NCBI GenBank assembly: GCA_039516895.1
Contig: CP154437.1
Coordinates: 930,001 to 994,000 of the forward strand
Length of the DNA: 64,000 bases
Source of the DNA: Campylobacter coli
GTDB taxonomy: Bacteria > Campylobacterota > Campylobacteria > Campylobacterales > Campylobacteraceae
Reading direction: 5' to 3'
Shown: positions 46,027-54,404 of the stretch, piece by piece
Numbering within the stretch: the first letter of the stretch is position 1
How the letters are laid out: the number at the start of each line of letters is the position of its first letter
Position numbers and translations under genes: made by a program
Notes under the pieces: generated by a model
What the model was told of the DNA's origin: nothing
The model's database searches: none
Seen by the model: the letters and a program-made list of their open reading frames with translations, nothing else

Positions 46027-47291
46027 TTAATCTTTAATGCCATTTTCTTCAGCAAATTTGAGTATCTTAGCTCTAAGTTCCCTTGGGAAATTATATCTAT
46101 AAATAGCAGGGATTCTTGGATCAAGGAGTTTATCAAGCTTATGTCTTTTATAAATAATTTCTAGTCTTTCAGGGCTATAGTATCTTGGTGCATTAGGATA
46201 GCCTTGAGGAGGAGTGAGGGCTGCGAGTTTAGCACTTAATACTAGGGTATCTTTGAATAAAGTGGCTTGTCGATCACCCCAATCATTTGGAATATCAGCA
46301 TCGAATCTAGTTTCCATTCCATTTACATATCCATCCATATAATGATCAAATTCTTTCCTGCTTTCAGGAGTAGAATCCACATCTCTTGGATCTTTTAATT
46401 TACCTTTTTCAATATCATCATATAAAGCCCAAATGATTCTACCTTCTTCATCATAGGCAAAATCATATTTATTTAAATCAATCGTCCAATCTGCTCCTAT
46501 AATCTCATCTAAAAAAGGTAGCATACCAAATTCATCTAACAAACTCTCATAATGATGATCGTGTAAATCGTAAATCATTTTTGCTCTAAGCTTATTCCAA
46601 TGTTGCCCTGTAAGAAAAGAATTAGAACACAATACTGCTAAACCTAAACTCTTAAAAGCATTTTTATCTCCAAATTGAGCTTGTAAAAATAAAGCTTGTT
46701 GTCTTGCTTTAAATCCTACAGCGGCTGTAGGACTAGCTCTCATATCTCCTAGAAGTAAAGCAGCTAATTCCCATTCATTAAAGAAAGAATAAGATTTTAA
46801 TGTTCCACGATGAGAACTTACTTCATCATAAATATAGGCGTATTCTTCATTGATTAAATATCCTTTTTCATCTACATTACAATAAGCATCATAGGGTATA
46901 TCTATAACCACAGATCTTAATCCACTTCTTATTGCCAAATACTTACATCTTTCTCTTTTAGTTTTTAAAGATTTATAATAAGCTTTTTCTGCTTTAGTCC
47001 AAGGAGCTATAGCTCCTTTGATAGGATCTTTTAAATATATGCTTTGCCAATCTTTAAATTCAAGTAAAGTGGATTTCTCTCCTGTATAAAAGTTAGGATC
47101 TAGATATATTGGTTTATAGTCTTTGTAGGGGAGTTTCGTTTAATGTCGTGTGCTTCAAACAAAGCTTTGGAATATTCTTCGGTATAATTGCCTGTGGGTT
47201 TAGCATTTCCTGAAAAAATGATTTTATTAGTATCTTTATATACATCCATTATCAACCCATTGGGTGTATAAATCTCATAAGTTTCGCTCAT
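46027..47291 (-). pseudogene. Frameshifted large accessory gene (about 420 codons)
   Basis: Two minus-strand frames belong together. The first starts at ATG 47291 (MSETYEIYTPNGLIMDVYK) and ends in TAG at 47100. The second is open from about 47136 (LPYKDYKPIYLDPNFYTGEK...) and runs to 46027 (KILKFAEENGIKD). Restoring one A at 47134-47136 would join them as AHDIKRKLPYKDYK. The protein is acidic and rich in Tyr, Asp and aromatic residues, with no signal peptide, and ends with a segment on Leu/Arg helices. I recognise no domain. It follows a run of repeated small genes, so it may be a partner (effector or immunity) of those. A separate expressed 303-aa piece starting at a TTG is unlikely. Confidence 0.6.
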
Positions 47292-47332
47292 TATTTATCC
47301 TTTGTAAAATCCAATGTAAAATCCAAATAAAC

Positions 47333-47985
47333 TCATCTATTAATCTCTCCAATCCATCTAAGTATATTACCCTTATCATCAATTTCTACTTCTAAATCTT
47401 TGTATTTGTTATAAAATTTAGGAGCTAAGATTTCATTAAAGTATTTTGTGCCTTTTTGAGTGCGAAAGCAATTGATATTATACATATCCCAATTATCCAA
47501 ATTCCCCCAAAAATCGCCTTTTGTTGCATGATTTACTAAATTATCATTATAAGAATAAATATAATTATCTCTAAAATATTTCCAAGTTTCATATTTATTT
47601 TCTTTTTTGTATTGTGATAAATTAGGAGTTTTTGTATTTGCATTGTCCATTTTATGGTATGTGCAACGCCAAAAATCAATACAATCATCTAAAAAAAGTT
47701 GTCCTACAATAGCTACATAATCATCCGCATAATGATTTGCTAATTTATATAAATTTGAAAAATCAAATAAATAATCAGCAAAAATTGTTTCATCCATTTC
47801 TGCTTCGTTATCAAAACTTGTCAAAATTGTCATTTCAAACAATTCTAAAATATCTGTTTTTTAAGGTTTGGAATTTGTAGAAAAAGGTGCATTTCATAGT
47901 ATTTACTTATTTTTTTACCTAACTCATAAGGGATATCGTAAAAATAAAAATTCATATGCTCTTTATTTAATACTTTATATTTCAT
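47333..47985 (-). pseudogene. Repeat-family gene copy C, broken by a one-base deletion
   Basis: This is a paralogue of the intact gene at 48038-48796. The N-terminal part starts at ATG 47985 (MKYKVLNKEHMNFYF...FLQIPNLKK) and shifts frame in a T6 run at 47857-47862. The paralogue has TTTTCTT at the equivalent place, so one base has been lost here. The rest continues in another frame (ILTSFDNEAEMDET...) to 47333 and ends with the same EVEIDDKGN.LRWIGEINR tail. Shared features include VGQLFLDDCIDFW, KYETWKYFRDN and TQKGTKYF. Function unknown; an immunity-type protein is a guess from the array layout. Confidence 0.7.
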
Positions 47986-48037
47986 CTTAAATCTCTCAAA
48001 TTGTGAATTTTTGTTTTTGATTCTAAAATTTTTAGAT

Positions 48038-48796
48038 TCATCTATTAATCTCTCCAATCCACCTAAGCACATTACCCTTATCATCAATTTCTACTTCTAA
48101 ATCTTTGTATTTGTTATAAACTCTAGGTTCTAAAATCTCACGGAGATATTTCGTGCCTTTTTGAGTTCTTGTTACCCATATATTATACCCACTCCAATAT
48201 CTTGGCATATCCCAAGAAGCAGCACTATGCATTGTACTATGGATCGTTTCTCCTTTTTTAAGTTTGGGTAGAGTATTTGCTGTATATTCTCTGCCTTTAT
48301 AGATTAAAATATCGTCATAATATCCTTTTAAAAATGCATTAGTATAAAAGAAATTATCTCTAAAATATATCCAAGCTTGATATTTATCTTCTTTATAATA
48401 AGATAAATTAGTAGGATAGTCTGTTCTTGTATATTTATCTTCCGATCTTGGAGTAATCCCAAAGTCTATATATCCTGCTAAGAATAGTTGCCCTATAATA
48501 CTTACATACTCGCTATTGTAATTTGGTTTTATGGAATTTTTTAAGTTTTCATCTTCTGTGTAAAACAAAGGACAATCCAAGTCATTAAATTCGCATGCAT
48601 CCTCAAAAATTGATCCTAAAAAATGATCTTCAAAATATTCTAAAATATCTGTTTTCTTAAGGTTTGGAATTTGTAGAAAAAGCTTTATATCTGATTTTTC
48701 ATCAAAACAAATACCATCATAACCTAAATTGTAAAATATCTCATCAAAATCAGGAAAGAACGAACCGTATTTATGAATTACTTTACCAATCGCCAT
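48038..48796 (-). CDS. Repeat-family accessory protein, intact copy B
   Basis: A 252-aa acidic, Tyr/Asp-rich protein with no signal peptide. It begins MAIGKVIHKYGSFFPDFDEIFYNLGYDGICF and includes FLQIPNLKKTDILEYFEDHFLG, SIIGQLFLAGYIDFG, QAWIYFRDNFFY, WSGYNIWVTRTQKGTKYLREIL, and the family tail EVEIDDKGNVLRWIGEINR. Frameshifted and truncated copies lie on either side. Tandem divergent copies like this are typical of immunity-gene arrays next to polymorphic toxins, but no known immunity family is recognised. No obvious strong ribosome-binding site. Function unknown. Confidence 0.6.
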   Translation of the reverse strand: MAIGKVIHKYGSFFPDFDEIFYNLGYDGICFDEKSDIKLFLQIPNLKKTDILEYFEDHFLGSIFEDACEFNDLDCPLFYTEDENLKNSIKPNYNSEYVSIIGQLFLAGYIDFGITPRSEDKYTRTDYPTNLSYYKEDKYQAWIYFRDNFFYTNAFLKGYYDDILIYKGREYTANTLPKLKKGETIHSTMHSAASWDMPRYWSGYNIWVTRTQKGTKYLREILEPRVYNKYKDLEVEIDDKGNVLRWIGEINR

Positions 48797-48805
48797 TTTT
48801 ATCTT

Positions 48806-48945
48806 TCATCTATTAATCTCTCCAATCCACCTAAGCACATTACCCTTATCATCAATCTCTACTTCTAAATCTTTGTATTTATTATAAAATTTAGGAGCTA
48901 AGATTTCATTAAAATATTTTGTGCCTTTGGGGGTTGTTGCTACTC
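48806..48945 (-). pseudogene. Repeat-family gene copy A, 3' remnant
   Basis: Only the last 45 or so codons remain: TPKGTKYFNEILAPKFYNKYKDLEVE, then IDDKGNVLRWIGEINR and TGA at 48806-48808. It is nearly the same as the tails of copies B and C, and the nucleotide sequence of the three tails is also highly similar. It fuses on its 5' side to the ruined lipoprotein gene, which suggests a deletion. Confidence 0.7.
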
Positions 48946-48961
48946 ATAATCAAATAAGGTT

Positions 48962-49366
48962 TTAATTTTTTATAGTTTTCTTCACCCATATATCTTCATA
49001 GTATGCAAATTCGGGTTTATCATCGAAGTTAAAATCATAATCTGGGTCTTTTACATCATAATTATAATCATTACGATAATATTTACAACCATTAGAAAGG
49101 ATTTTGGGGAATTTTTTTCTATATCATATTTTTTAATATTAGCTCTTAATTCTTCATCAGAAGCAGATATATTATTAATCCATTGATTATATTCTTTTAT
49201 TTTTCTTTCATTTTCCAATATCTCTTCTCTTATTTTTTTATCAAAGATATAAATTCCACCATAATTACTTGCAAGAGTTTCTATTTCACTTGCTTTTTTC
49301 TTTAAAAGCACATGCACTTAAAAATACTAAAGAAAATAAGCTTAGAATTATCATTGTGATTTTCAT
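48962..49366 (-). pseudogene. Frameshifted small lipoprotein gene
   Basis: Starts at ATG 49366 behind AAGGAG with a lipoprotein signal (KITMIILSLFSLVFLSAC). The frame breaks in an A6 tract (49294-49299): with five A it would continue as ACAFKEKASEIETLASNYGGIYIFDKK. A second shift near 49091-49100 leads into NGCKYYRNDYNYDVKDPDYDFNFDDK..IKN, ending with TAA at 48962. The two lesions leave an 88-codon middle frame that alone would lack a signal peptide. The original product was probably an approx. 130-aa lipoprotein, a form common among immunity proteins. Function unknown. Confidence 0.6.
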
Positions 49367-49545
49367 TTAATACTCCTTTGTTTAAAATAAGCATATTATA
49401 AAATAATTTTTATGTGAATTGATTTTAAACACTAAGCATTTTTTCATAGTTTATAAACTACATGCTTGCTTGTTAATTATGTATGATTTGAAAAATCTAG
49501 ATTTAGATAAAAAATATTTTACCCATTTTATCTAGAAATTTCTTT

Positions 49546-50868
49546 TTATAGCACATTTGTTTTTATATTGATAAATAAAAACAAACCAAATAAAAACATA
49601 ACAATAAGTCCAAAATACTCTAAAAAGATTCTTATTTTTGTATGTGAAATGCTTTTGTAAAATTGATTTGCCCCCAATGCAAAAGCAAACAATACCAAAC
49701 TCATTCCCAGGGTAATAAATAAAGCCGAACTTAAGGCATACCAAAAACTAAATTCATAAGCAAATACTATAAGTAAAACAACTCCAGGGCAAGGCACTAA
49801 AGCAGCACTAAGTATAATACCCCATTCATTAGTTTTATGGTGAGTACAGCAGCATTGCTTTTTATCGCTTAATATCTTTTTACTGATCATAAATAAAGCA
49901 ATAAAAATAATAAACAAACTCGTAATCTTAGTCAATACAAACCCAGCTTCATTATTAACATCTTTTAATAAATGCTCAAGCAAAACTACTCCAACACTTA
50001 CCAATAAAAACGCACTCAATATGTGAATAACTCCTATCTTAGATACAAAATACAATATCTTTAAAGGTGTACTTTTATGGGTTAAAAAATACGAACTTGT
50101 TAGCATTTTAGCATGGCCTGGAGCACTAGCATGAAAAACACCGTATGCAAAAGAAATCATCAATAAAACAAAAAAGGATTTAAAATCAAATTCTTTTCTT
50201 AATATATCTTTAATATGAGCAAAAAGTGTATTGTTAAATTCAATCAATTTTTCTAAAAAATTTTTTGAAAGAGATGAAGTTGGAGTTTTATCTATATATA
50301 CATCTTGAGGTAATTGCCCTTGATACATTTCAAAAGATGCAGTATTTGAATCAATGCTAGAAATAATATAATTTTGCGAATTTAAGCTTATGGAATTTTG
50401 ATTTATTATATTAAAATTAAAAAATCCTCCATCATCATGAATTTTCACGCTAAAAGTGTTATTGTCTTTAATGGGCATATCTAAAACAACTTGATAGCTA
50501 AATAACAAACGAGGAGATTGTATATGCAGTTTGGGATTTTTAAATTGCTTGATATTTATATTTTCTTCCAAACCATTGAAGCTAAATTGGGTTAGAAAAT
50601 GTTTAGGTTTTATATAATCTAAAAGTGTGTATTTTACAATTTCAAGCTCATCAGGATCAAATTTATCATTATAATTAAAGTCATAATTTTCAAGTAAAAC
50701 ATTAAAAAATTCTTCTGAAAATTCCCAACTTATATTCACCTGCTTGATTTTATCGTTGCTTATATTAAAATCCAAATTTACATTCACATTTGGAGTATAA
50801 GTTGCGCACAAGGCGCAAGAATACAAGTTGCTTAAAGCTAGAAAAATTAAAACAAAAATCGCTCTCAT
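49546..50868 (-). CDS. DUF1007-NicO fusion, ZevAB-like metal transporter
   Basis: A 440-aa protein with two parts. The N-terminal signal peptide (RAIFVLIFLALSNLYSCA) is followed by a periplasmic DUF1007-like domain (about 20-210; DFNYNDKFDPDELEIVKYTLLDYIKP). The C-terminal portion (about 225-440) is a NicO/RcnA-type membrane domain with FAYGVFHASAPGHAKMLTSSYFL and ALVPCPGVVLLIVFAYEF. In Haemophilus influenzae separate ZevA (DUF1007) and ZevB (NicO) proteins support zinc acquisition; here they are fused. It overlaps the ZnuA-like gene by 4 bases. Zinc is the likely metal, nickel or cobalt being alternatives. Confidence 0.78.
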   Translation of the reverse strand: MRAIFVLIFLALSNLYSCALCATYTPNVNVNLDFNISNDKIKQVNISWEFSEEFFNVLLENYDFNYNDKFDPDELEIVKYTLLDYIKPKHFLTQFSFNGLEENINIKQFKNPKLHIQSPRLLFSYQVVLDMPIKDNNTFSVKIHDDGGFFNFNIINQNSISLNSQNYIISSIDSNTASFEMYQGQLPQDVYIDKTPTSSLSKNFLEKLIEFNNTLFAHIKDILRKEFDFKSFFVLLMISFAYGVFHASAPGHAKMLTSSYFLTHKSTPLKILYFVSKIGVIHILSAFLLVSVGVVLLEHLLKDVNNEAGFVLTKITSLFIIFIALFMISKKILSDKKQCCCTHHKTNEWGIILSAALVPCPGVVLLIVFAYEFSFWYALSSALFITLGMSLVLFAFALGANQFYKSISHTKIRIFLEYFGLIVMFLFGLFLFINIKTNVL

Positions 50869-51743
50869 TGCAAGGCCGAACTTAAGGCTTGGATGCTTTT
50901 TAGAAGTTCTTCATCCCAATTTCTAGCCAAATGATTGATAGAAACAATTTGAGCATTTAATTCTTTAGCTAACACTTTTGCTGAATTTTCTGGAAAGCCA
51001 GGTTGAACAAAGATAACGCGTATATCTTTTTCTTTTGCAAGCTTGATAAGATTTTGCAAATCTTTGCTTTTAGGCTCTTTGCCATCAATCTCTACAGGAA
51101 TTTGCACAAGATTGTATCTTTTAGCCAAATAAGCCCAACTTGGATGATAAACTATAAATTCATTTCTTTTAATATTTTTAAGTTTCTCTGCTATTTGAGC
51201 ATCCATTTGATCAAGCTCTTTTAAAAAGTTAGCCAAATTCGCTTCATAAAATTCTTTGTTGTTTGGAAAACTTTGCACCAAAGCTTGGGTAATATTTTGT
51301 GCCAATTTTTTAACCAAAATAGGATCAAGCCAAACATGAGGGTCATTATGCTCATCATGCTCTTCTTCTGCATGATGTCCATCGTGATCATGATCGTGAT
51401 CATGATCATGCTTATGATCGTGTCCTCCTTCAAGAAGATGGATACCTTCATTAATATTAACAATTTTTACATTTTTTAATACACTTTTAAATTTTTCTCC
51501 TAAGATTTTTTCAAGCTCTAAATCTGCTAAGAAATAAATTTTGCTTTGCTCTAATTTTTTCAATGCCTGAGGCTTAAACTCCATAGTATGCTCGTCTGAA
51601 TTTGGCGGTATGAGTATATTTATTTCAACGCTGTCTTTAGCTATCTTTTCTACAAAAAAAGCTTGAGGTGGGATACTTACGCTAATTATGGGTTTTCCAA
51701 AAGCAAAAACACACAATACACTTAATAACAAAATTCTCAACAT
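50865..51743 (-). CDS. ZnuA-type metal-binding periplasmic protein
   Basis: A 292-aa cluster A-I solute-binding protein. The signal peptide is LRILLLSVLCVFAFG. Then VSIPPQAFFVEKIAKD, PNSDEHTMEFKPQ (ligand His), a His/Asp-rich loop (HDHKHDHDHDHDHDGHH near residue 110) typical of zinc scavenging, DPHVWLDPILV, FIVYHPSWAYLAKRY and IFVQPGFPENSA. No ZnuB/ZnuC genes are adjacent, so it probably works with the downstream ZevAB-like membrane protein or with transporters elsewhere. The promoter region holds the palindromic operator. First gene of the operon. Confidence 0.88.
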   Translation of the reverse strand: MLRILLLSVLCVFAFGKPIISVSIPPQAFFVEKIAKDSVEINILIPPNSDEHTMEFKPQALKKLEQSKIYFLADLELEKILGEKFKSVLKNVKIVNINEGIHLLEGGHDHKHDHDHDHDHDGHHAEEEHDEHNDPHVWLDPILVKKLAQNITQALVQSFPNNKEFYEANLANFLKELDQMDAQIAEKLKNIKRNEFIVYHPSWAYLAKRYNLVQIPVEIDGKEPKSKDLQNLIKLAKEKDIRVIFVQPGFPENSAKVLAKELNAQIVSINHLARNWDEELLKSIQALSSALQ

Positions 51744-51784
51744 AAATTTTCCTTATAGTAAAATATTTTTAAAATTATACAAAA

Positions 51785-51821
51785 TGCAACTTAGTTGCAA
51801 CTTAAATATAAAGTTGCAACT
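51785..51821. promoter_or_regulatory. Palindromic operator for the Fur/Zur-type regulator
   Basis: TGCAACT-T-AGTTGCA is a perfect 7-1-7 palindrome (51785-51799), the form of a Fur-family box. AGTTGCAACT, itself palindromic, occurs at 51793-51802 and again at 51812-51821, and the two are arms of a larger inverted repeat. The site lies between the divergent ZnuA-like and regulator genes, so it could control both. Confidence 0.7.
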
Positions 51822-51849
51822 ATAAAGCTTTTTTTATGCTACAATAAAG

Positions 51850-51855
51850 TATAAT
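51850..51855 (+). promoter_or_regulatory. -10 element of the Fur-family regulator gene
   Basis: TATAAT at 51850-51855, 24 bases before the ATG and about 30 bases after the palindromic operator. Confidence 0.55.
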
Positions 51856-51878
51856 TTAAATATTTAAAGGTGAATTTT

Positions 51879-52223
51879 ATGGAAGCTCTTGAATTATTAA
51901 AAAAACATGATATAGCTATAACAAACCTGCGCATAGAATTATTACAAATTTTATCTCTTGCAAAAGCTCCATTAAGTTACGATAATTTCAATATCAAAGC
52001 CAATAAAACTAGCTTTTACCGCAATATGGAACTTTTTGAAAAAAAAGGCATTGTTAGTAAAAGTGAGCTAAATCGCAAAAGTTTTTATGAATTAGCAGAT
52101 CATGCTAAGGCACATTTTGTTTGCGATATGTGCCATAAAATTAGCGATGTTCAAATGCCAAAAGTCAAAGGTACGATTAAAAGCGTGCTTATAAAAGGTA
52201 TTTGTAGTGATTGTGAAAAATAA
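51879..52223 (+). CDS. Fur-family regulator, probably Zur-like
   Basis: A 114-aa DNA-binding repressor of the ferric-uptake-regulator superfamily. The N-terminal winged helix includes ITNLRIELLQIL and KTSFYRNMELFEKKGIV. The C-terminal half has HAKAHFVCDMCHK, with a CxxC, and a second CSDC near the end, forming the structural zinc site common in Zur and PerR. The start is ATG 51879 with AAAGG eight bases upstream; a GTG at 51870 overlaps that site. It is short for the family. It is divergent from a zinc uptake operon, so zinc-dependent repression is likely. Confidence 0.82.
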   Translation: MEALELLKKHDIAITNLRIELLQILSLAKAPLSYDNFNIKANKTSFYRNMELFEKKGIVSKSELNRKSFYELADHAKAHFVCDMCHKISDVQMPKVKGTIKSVLIKGICSDCEK

Positions 52224-52272
52224 ATAAAAAATAGCAAGGTGATTTTATTTACTGCTTATGCAGAAAACAAAA

Positions 52273-53121
52273 TCAACTCAATTTATCCTCATCATCATAA
52301 TCATGGATATATTCTTCTTCATTTTCTAAAGTATCAACAAAACGCCCTATTCTTTCCCAGCGAACATTTTTATCTTGATCCCATGAAAAATAAACAAACC
52401 AAGGCTTACCTACTATCAAACGATAAGGCACAGAACCCCAAAAACGACTATCATAAGAATAATCTCTATTATCACCTACCATAAAATATTCTTCTTCGGC
52501 TACATCAAAAACATAGGCATTGCCACCGCTAAAGCCTATATTATTTCCAAGTTCCTTAAAATAGGTTGGCGACATAGCAAAATTACCTGCACCAAGAAAG
52601 CGTAAAATATCACCTTCTATGTCTTTATTTAAATCATAATGAATCCCTTTTTGTTTATAAGGCTCCTTAACATAAATTTGTCCTCCAAGGGTTGCTAAAT
52701 CATTAGGATAATGTTCTTTCATAAATTCATCACCCTCATGCATTCTTACATAAAGTGTTTTATTAGCATAAACAATTCTATCTCCACCCACTCCTACACA
52801 GCGTTTTACAAAATGCTCTTTTTCGTTTTTAGGGTTTCTAAAAACCACTATATCGCCTCTTTGAGGGCTTTGTCCTTTGATTAAATGTCCATCTTTATCA
52901 AAATCTGGTAAAACAGGAATTTCAAGCCATGGGATATGTGGAGTTGGAATTCCATAGCTGAATTTTTTAACAAATAAAAAATCGCCTACAAGTAAGGTAT
53001 TTTTCATAGAACCTGAAGGGATAACAAAGGCTTGTATGAAGAAAAAGATCACTAAAAGAACGATAACAACCGTTCCTGTCCATGATTGTGAAAATTTATA
53101 AAGTTTTTTTAAAAAATTCAT
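52273..53121 (-). CDS. lepB: Signal peptidase I
   Basis: Inner-membrane serine protease of 282 aa that removes signal peptides. After an N-terminal helix (WTGTVVIVLLVIFFFIQAF), box B FVIPSGSMKNTLLVGDFLFV has the catalytic Ser (about 36). VKRCVGVGGDRI contains the general-base Lys. VGDNRDYSYDSRFWGSVP is box E. Complete. It begins one base after folD ends, on the same strand. Confidence 0.95.
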   Translation of the reverse strand: MNFLKKLYKFSQSWTGTVVIVLLVIFFFIQAFVIPSGSMKNTLLVGDFLFVKKFSYGIPTPHIPWLEIPVLPDFDKDGHLIKGQSPQRGDIVVFRNPKNEKEHFVKRCVGVGGDRIVYANKTLYVRMHEGDEFMKEHYPNDLATLGGQIYVKEPYKQKGIHYDLNKDIEGDILRFLGAGNFAMSPTYFKELGNNIGFSGGNAYVFDVAEEEYFMVGDNRDYSYDSRFWGSVPYRLIVGKPWFVYFSWDQDKNVRWERIGRFVDTLENEEEYIHDYDDEDKLS

Positions 53122-53979
53122 TTATATTCCTGATTTTAAACTATTTTTAGCTGATTTGACTGTGTTTTCCAAAAGCATCGCTATAGTCATAGGACCTACA
53201 CCACCTGGAACAGGGGTTATAAAACTAGCTTTTTTTGAAACCTCTTCAAAATCCACATCGCCTACTATTTTGCCATTTTCAAGGCGATTAATTCCTACAT
53301 CAATTATAATAGCACCCTCTTTGACCATATCTGCACGAAGCAAATTAACACATCCTGCTGCCACTATAATCAAATCTGCTTTTTGAGTATAAGCACTCAA
53401 ATCTTTTGTCTTTATATGGCAAATACTTACTGTACAACCTGCATTTAAAAGCATGGTAGCCATAGGCCTACCTACTATATTTGAAGCACCGATTACAACG
53501 CTATCTAGTCCTTCAAGATTGATATCATAAGCTTTTAAAAGCTTCATAACGCCAAGTGGGGTGCAAGGCAAAAATCCACTTTCTAAGCCTAAATTTAAAT
53601 AACCCACATTAATAGGATGAAAACCATCCACATCTTTACTACTGATAATGCTTTCTAAAATTAAATTTTTACTGATATGCTTTGGCAAAGGAAGCTGAAC
53701 TAAAATTCCATGAACACTATCATCATGATTTAAAGTGTTGATAAGAGCTAAAAGCTCATTTTGAGTTGTATTTTCATCTAAACGATAAACTAAAGATTTT
53801 ATATCACATTCTTCGCAGGCCTTAGCTTTAGAATTAACATAAGTTTGACTCGCTGGATCATTGCCTACTAAAATTACTGCAAGGCAAGTCTGCACTCCAT
53901 TTTCTTTTAAAATTTTATTTTTTTCTTTAAGCTCTTGTTTAATCTTAGCACTTAAAGCTTTACCATCAAGCAAAGTCAT
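53122..53979 (-). CDS. folD: Bifunctional methylenetetrahydrofolate dehydrogenase/cyclohydrolase FolD
   Basis: A 285-aa enzyme interconverting methylene-, methenyl- and 10-formyl-THF for purine and formyl-Met supply. Signatures are TYVNSKAKACEECDI (catalytic Lys region), VHGILVQLPLPKH, DVDGFHPINVG, the NADP-binding IGASNIVGRPMATMLL and PVPGGVGPMTIAMLLENT. Complete, standard size. Confidence 0.97.
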   Translation of the reverse strand: MTLLDGKALSAKIKQELKEKNKILKENGVQTCLAVILVGNDPASQTYVNSKAKACEECDIKSLVYRLDENTTQNELLALINTLNHDDSVHGILVQLPLPKHISKNLILESIISSKDVDGFHPINVGYLNLGLESGFLPCTPLGVMKLLKAYDINLEGLDSVVIGASNIVGRPMATMLLNAGCTVSICHIKTKDLSAYTQKADLIIVAAGCVNLLRADMVKEGAIIIDVGINRLENGKIVGDVDFEEVSKKASFITPVPGGVGPMTIAMLLENTVKSAKNSLKSGI

Positions 53980-54056
53980 TCTTTTCCTTTATAAATTTAT
54001 CACTTTTTTAAAGTAAAAATTGTATCATATTAAAACTTCATTAACAAGGTGAAATT

Positions 54057-54404
54057 TTGAAAGCTGTTTTAATATTTCTAGGAGCTATTTTAAATCTTTT
54101 TGCTTCTGATTTCATAACACTTAAAGAGTATTCAAAAATGCTCTATGAAAATCCAAGGGGTATTAGTTGCAAAAAATGCCATGGTAGCGATGGAAGCGAA
54201 CAAATTCTAGGTTTTTATATGAAAAATGGAGTTAAAACAGCCTATAAAGTTCCAAGCATTCAAAATCTTAGTTTTGAAGAATTTCGAACTTCTCTTAATC
54301 AAAGCAAAGATGCAAAATCAATCATGCCAAATTATTCATTAACCAATGATGAAATTATAACCTTATATAATTACATCAAGCAATCTAAAAAGGAGCAAAA
54401 ATGA
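54057..54404 (+). CDS. Small periplasmic c-type cytochrome (Cj0854-like)
   Basis: A 115-aa protein with a signal peptide ([15 protein letters not shown]) and one haem c motif CKKCH (about 38-42). The sequence ends with [20 protein letters not shown], where Met may be the second haem ligand. The start is TTG 54057 after AAGGTG. Its stop overlaps the hemL start (ATGA). A role in electron transfer is likely, the partner unknown. Confidence 0.82.
   Translation: MKAVLIFLGAILNLFASDFITLKEYSKMLYENPRGISCKKCHGSDGSEQILGFYMKNGVKTAYKVPSIQNLSFEEFRTSLNQSKDAKSIMPNYSLTNDEIITLYNYIKQSKKEQK

Noticed and set aside
46027-46938. Independent 303-aa gene starting at a TTG
   Set aside because: Protein-like sequence continues upstream of that TTG without a stop and joins the preceding short frame after a one-base repair, so it is part of a frameshifted larger gene.
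47845-48087. Separate 80-codon gene starting at 48087
   Set aside because: Its first part is an antisense-like reading of the repeat tail of copy B. The paralogue comparison shows the real start is ATG 47985 and the frame is the broken 5' half of copy C.
51273-51479. Met/Ile-rich plus-strand frame across the His-rich loop of the ZnuA-like gene
   Set aside because: It is the antisense reading of the CAT/GAT repeats encoding the His/Asp loop; no start signal and no protein-like character.
52238-52272. Imperfect GATTTTATTT / AACAAAATC hairpin between the Fur-like gene and lepB
   Set aside because: The stem has a mismatch and a long loop with no clear T-run; too weak to list as a terminator.
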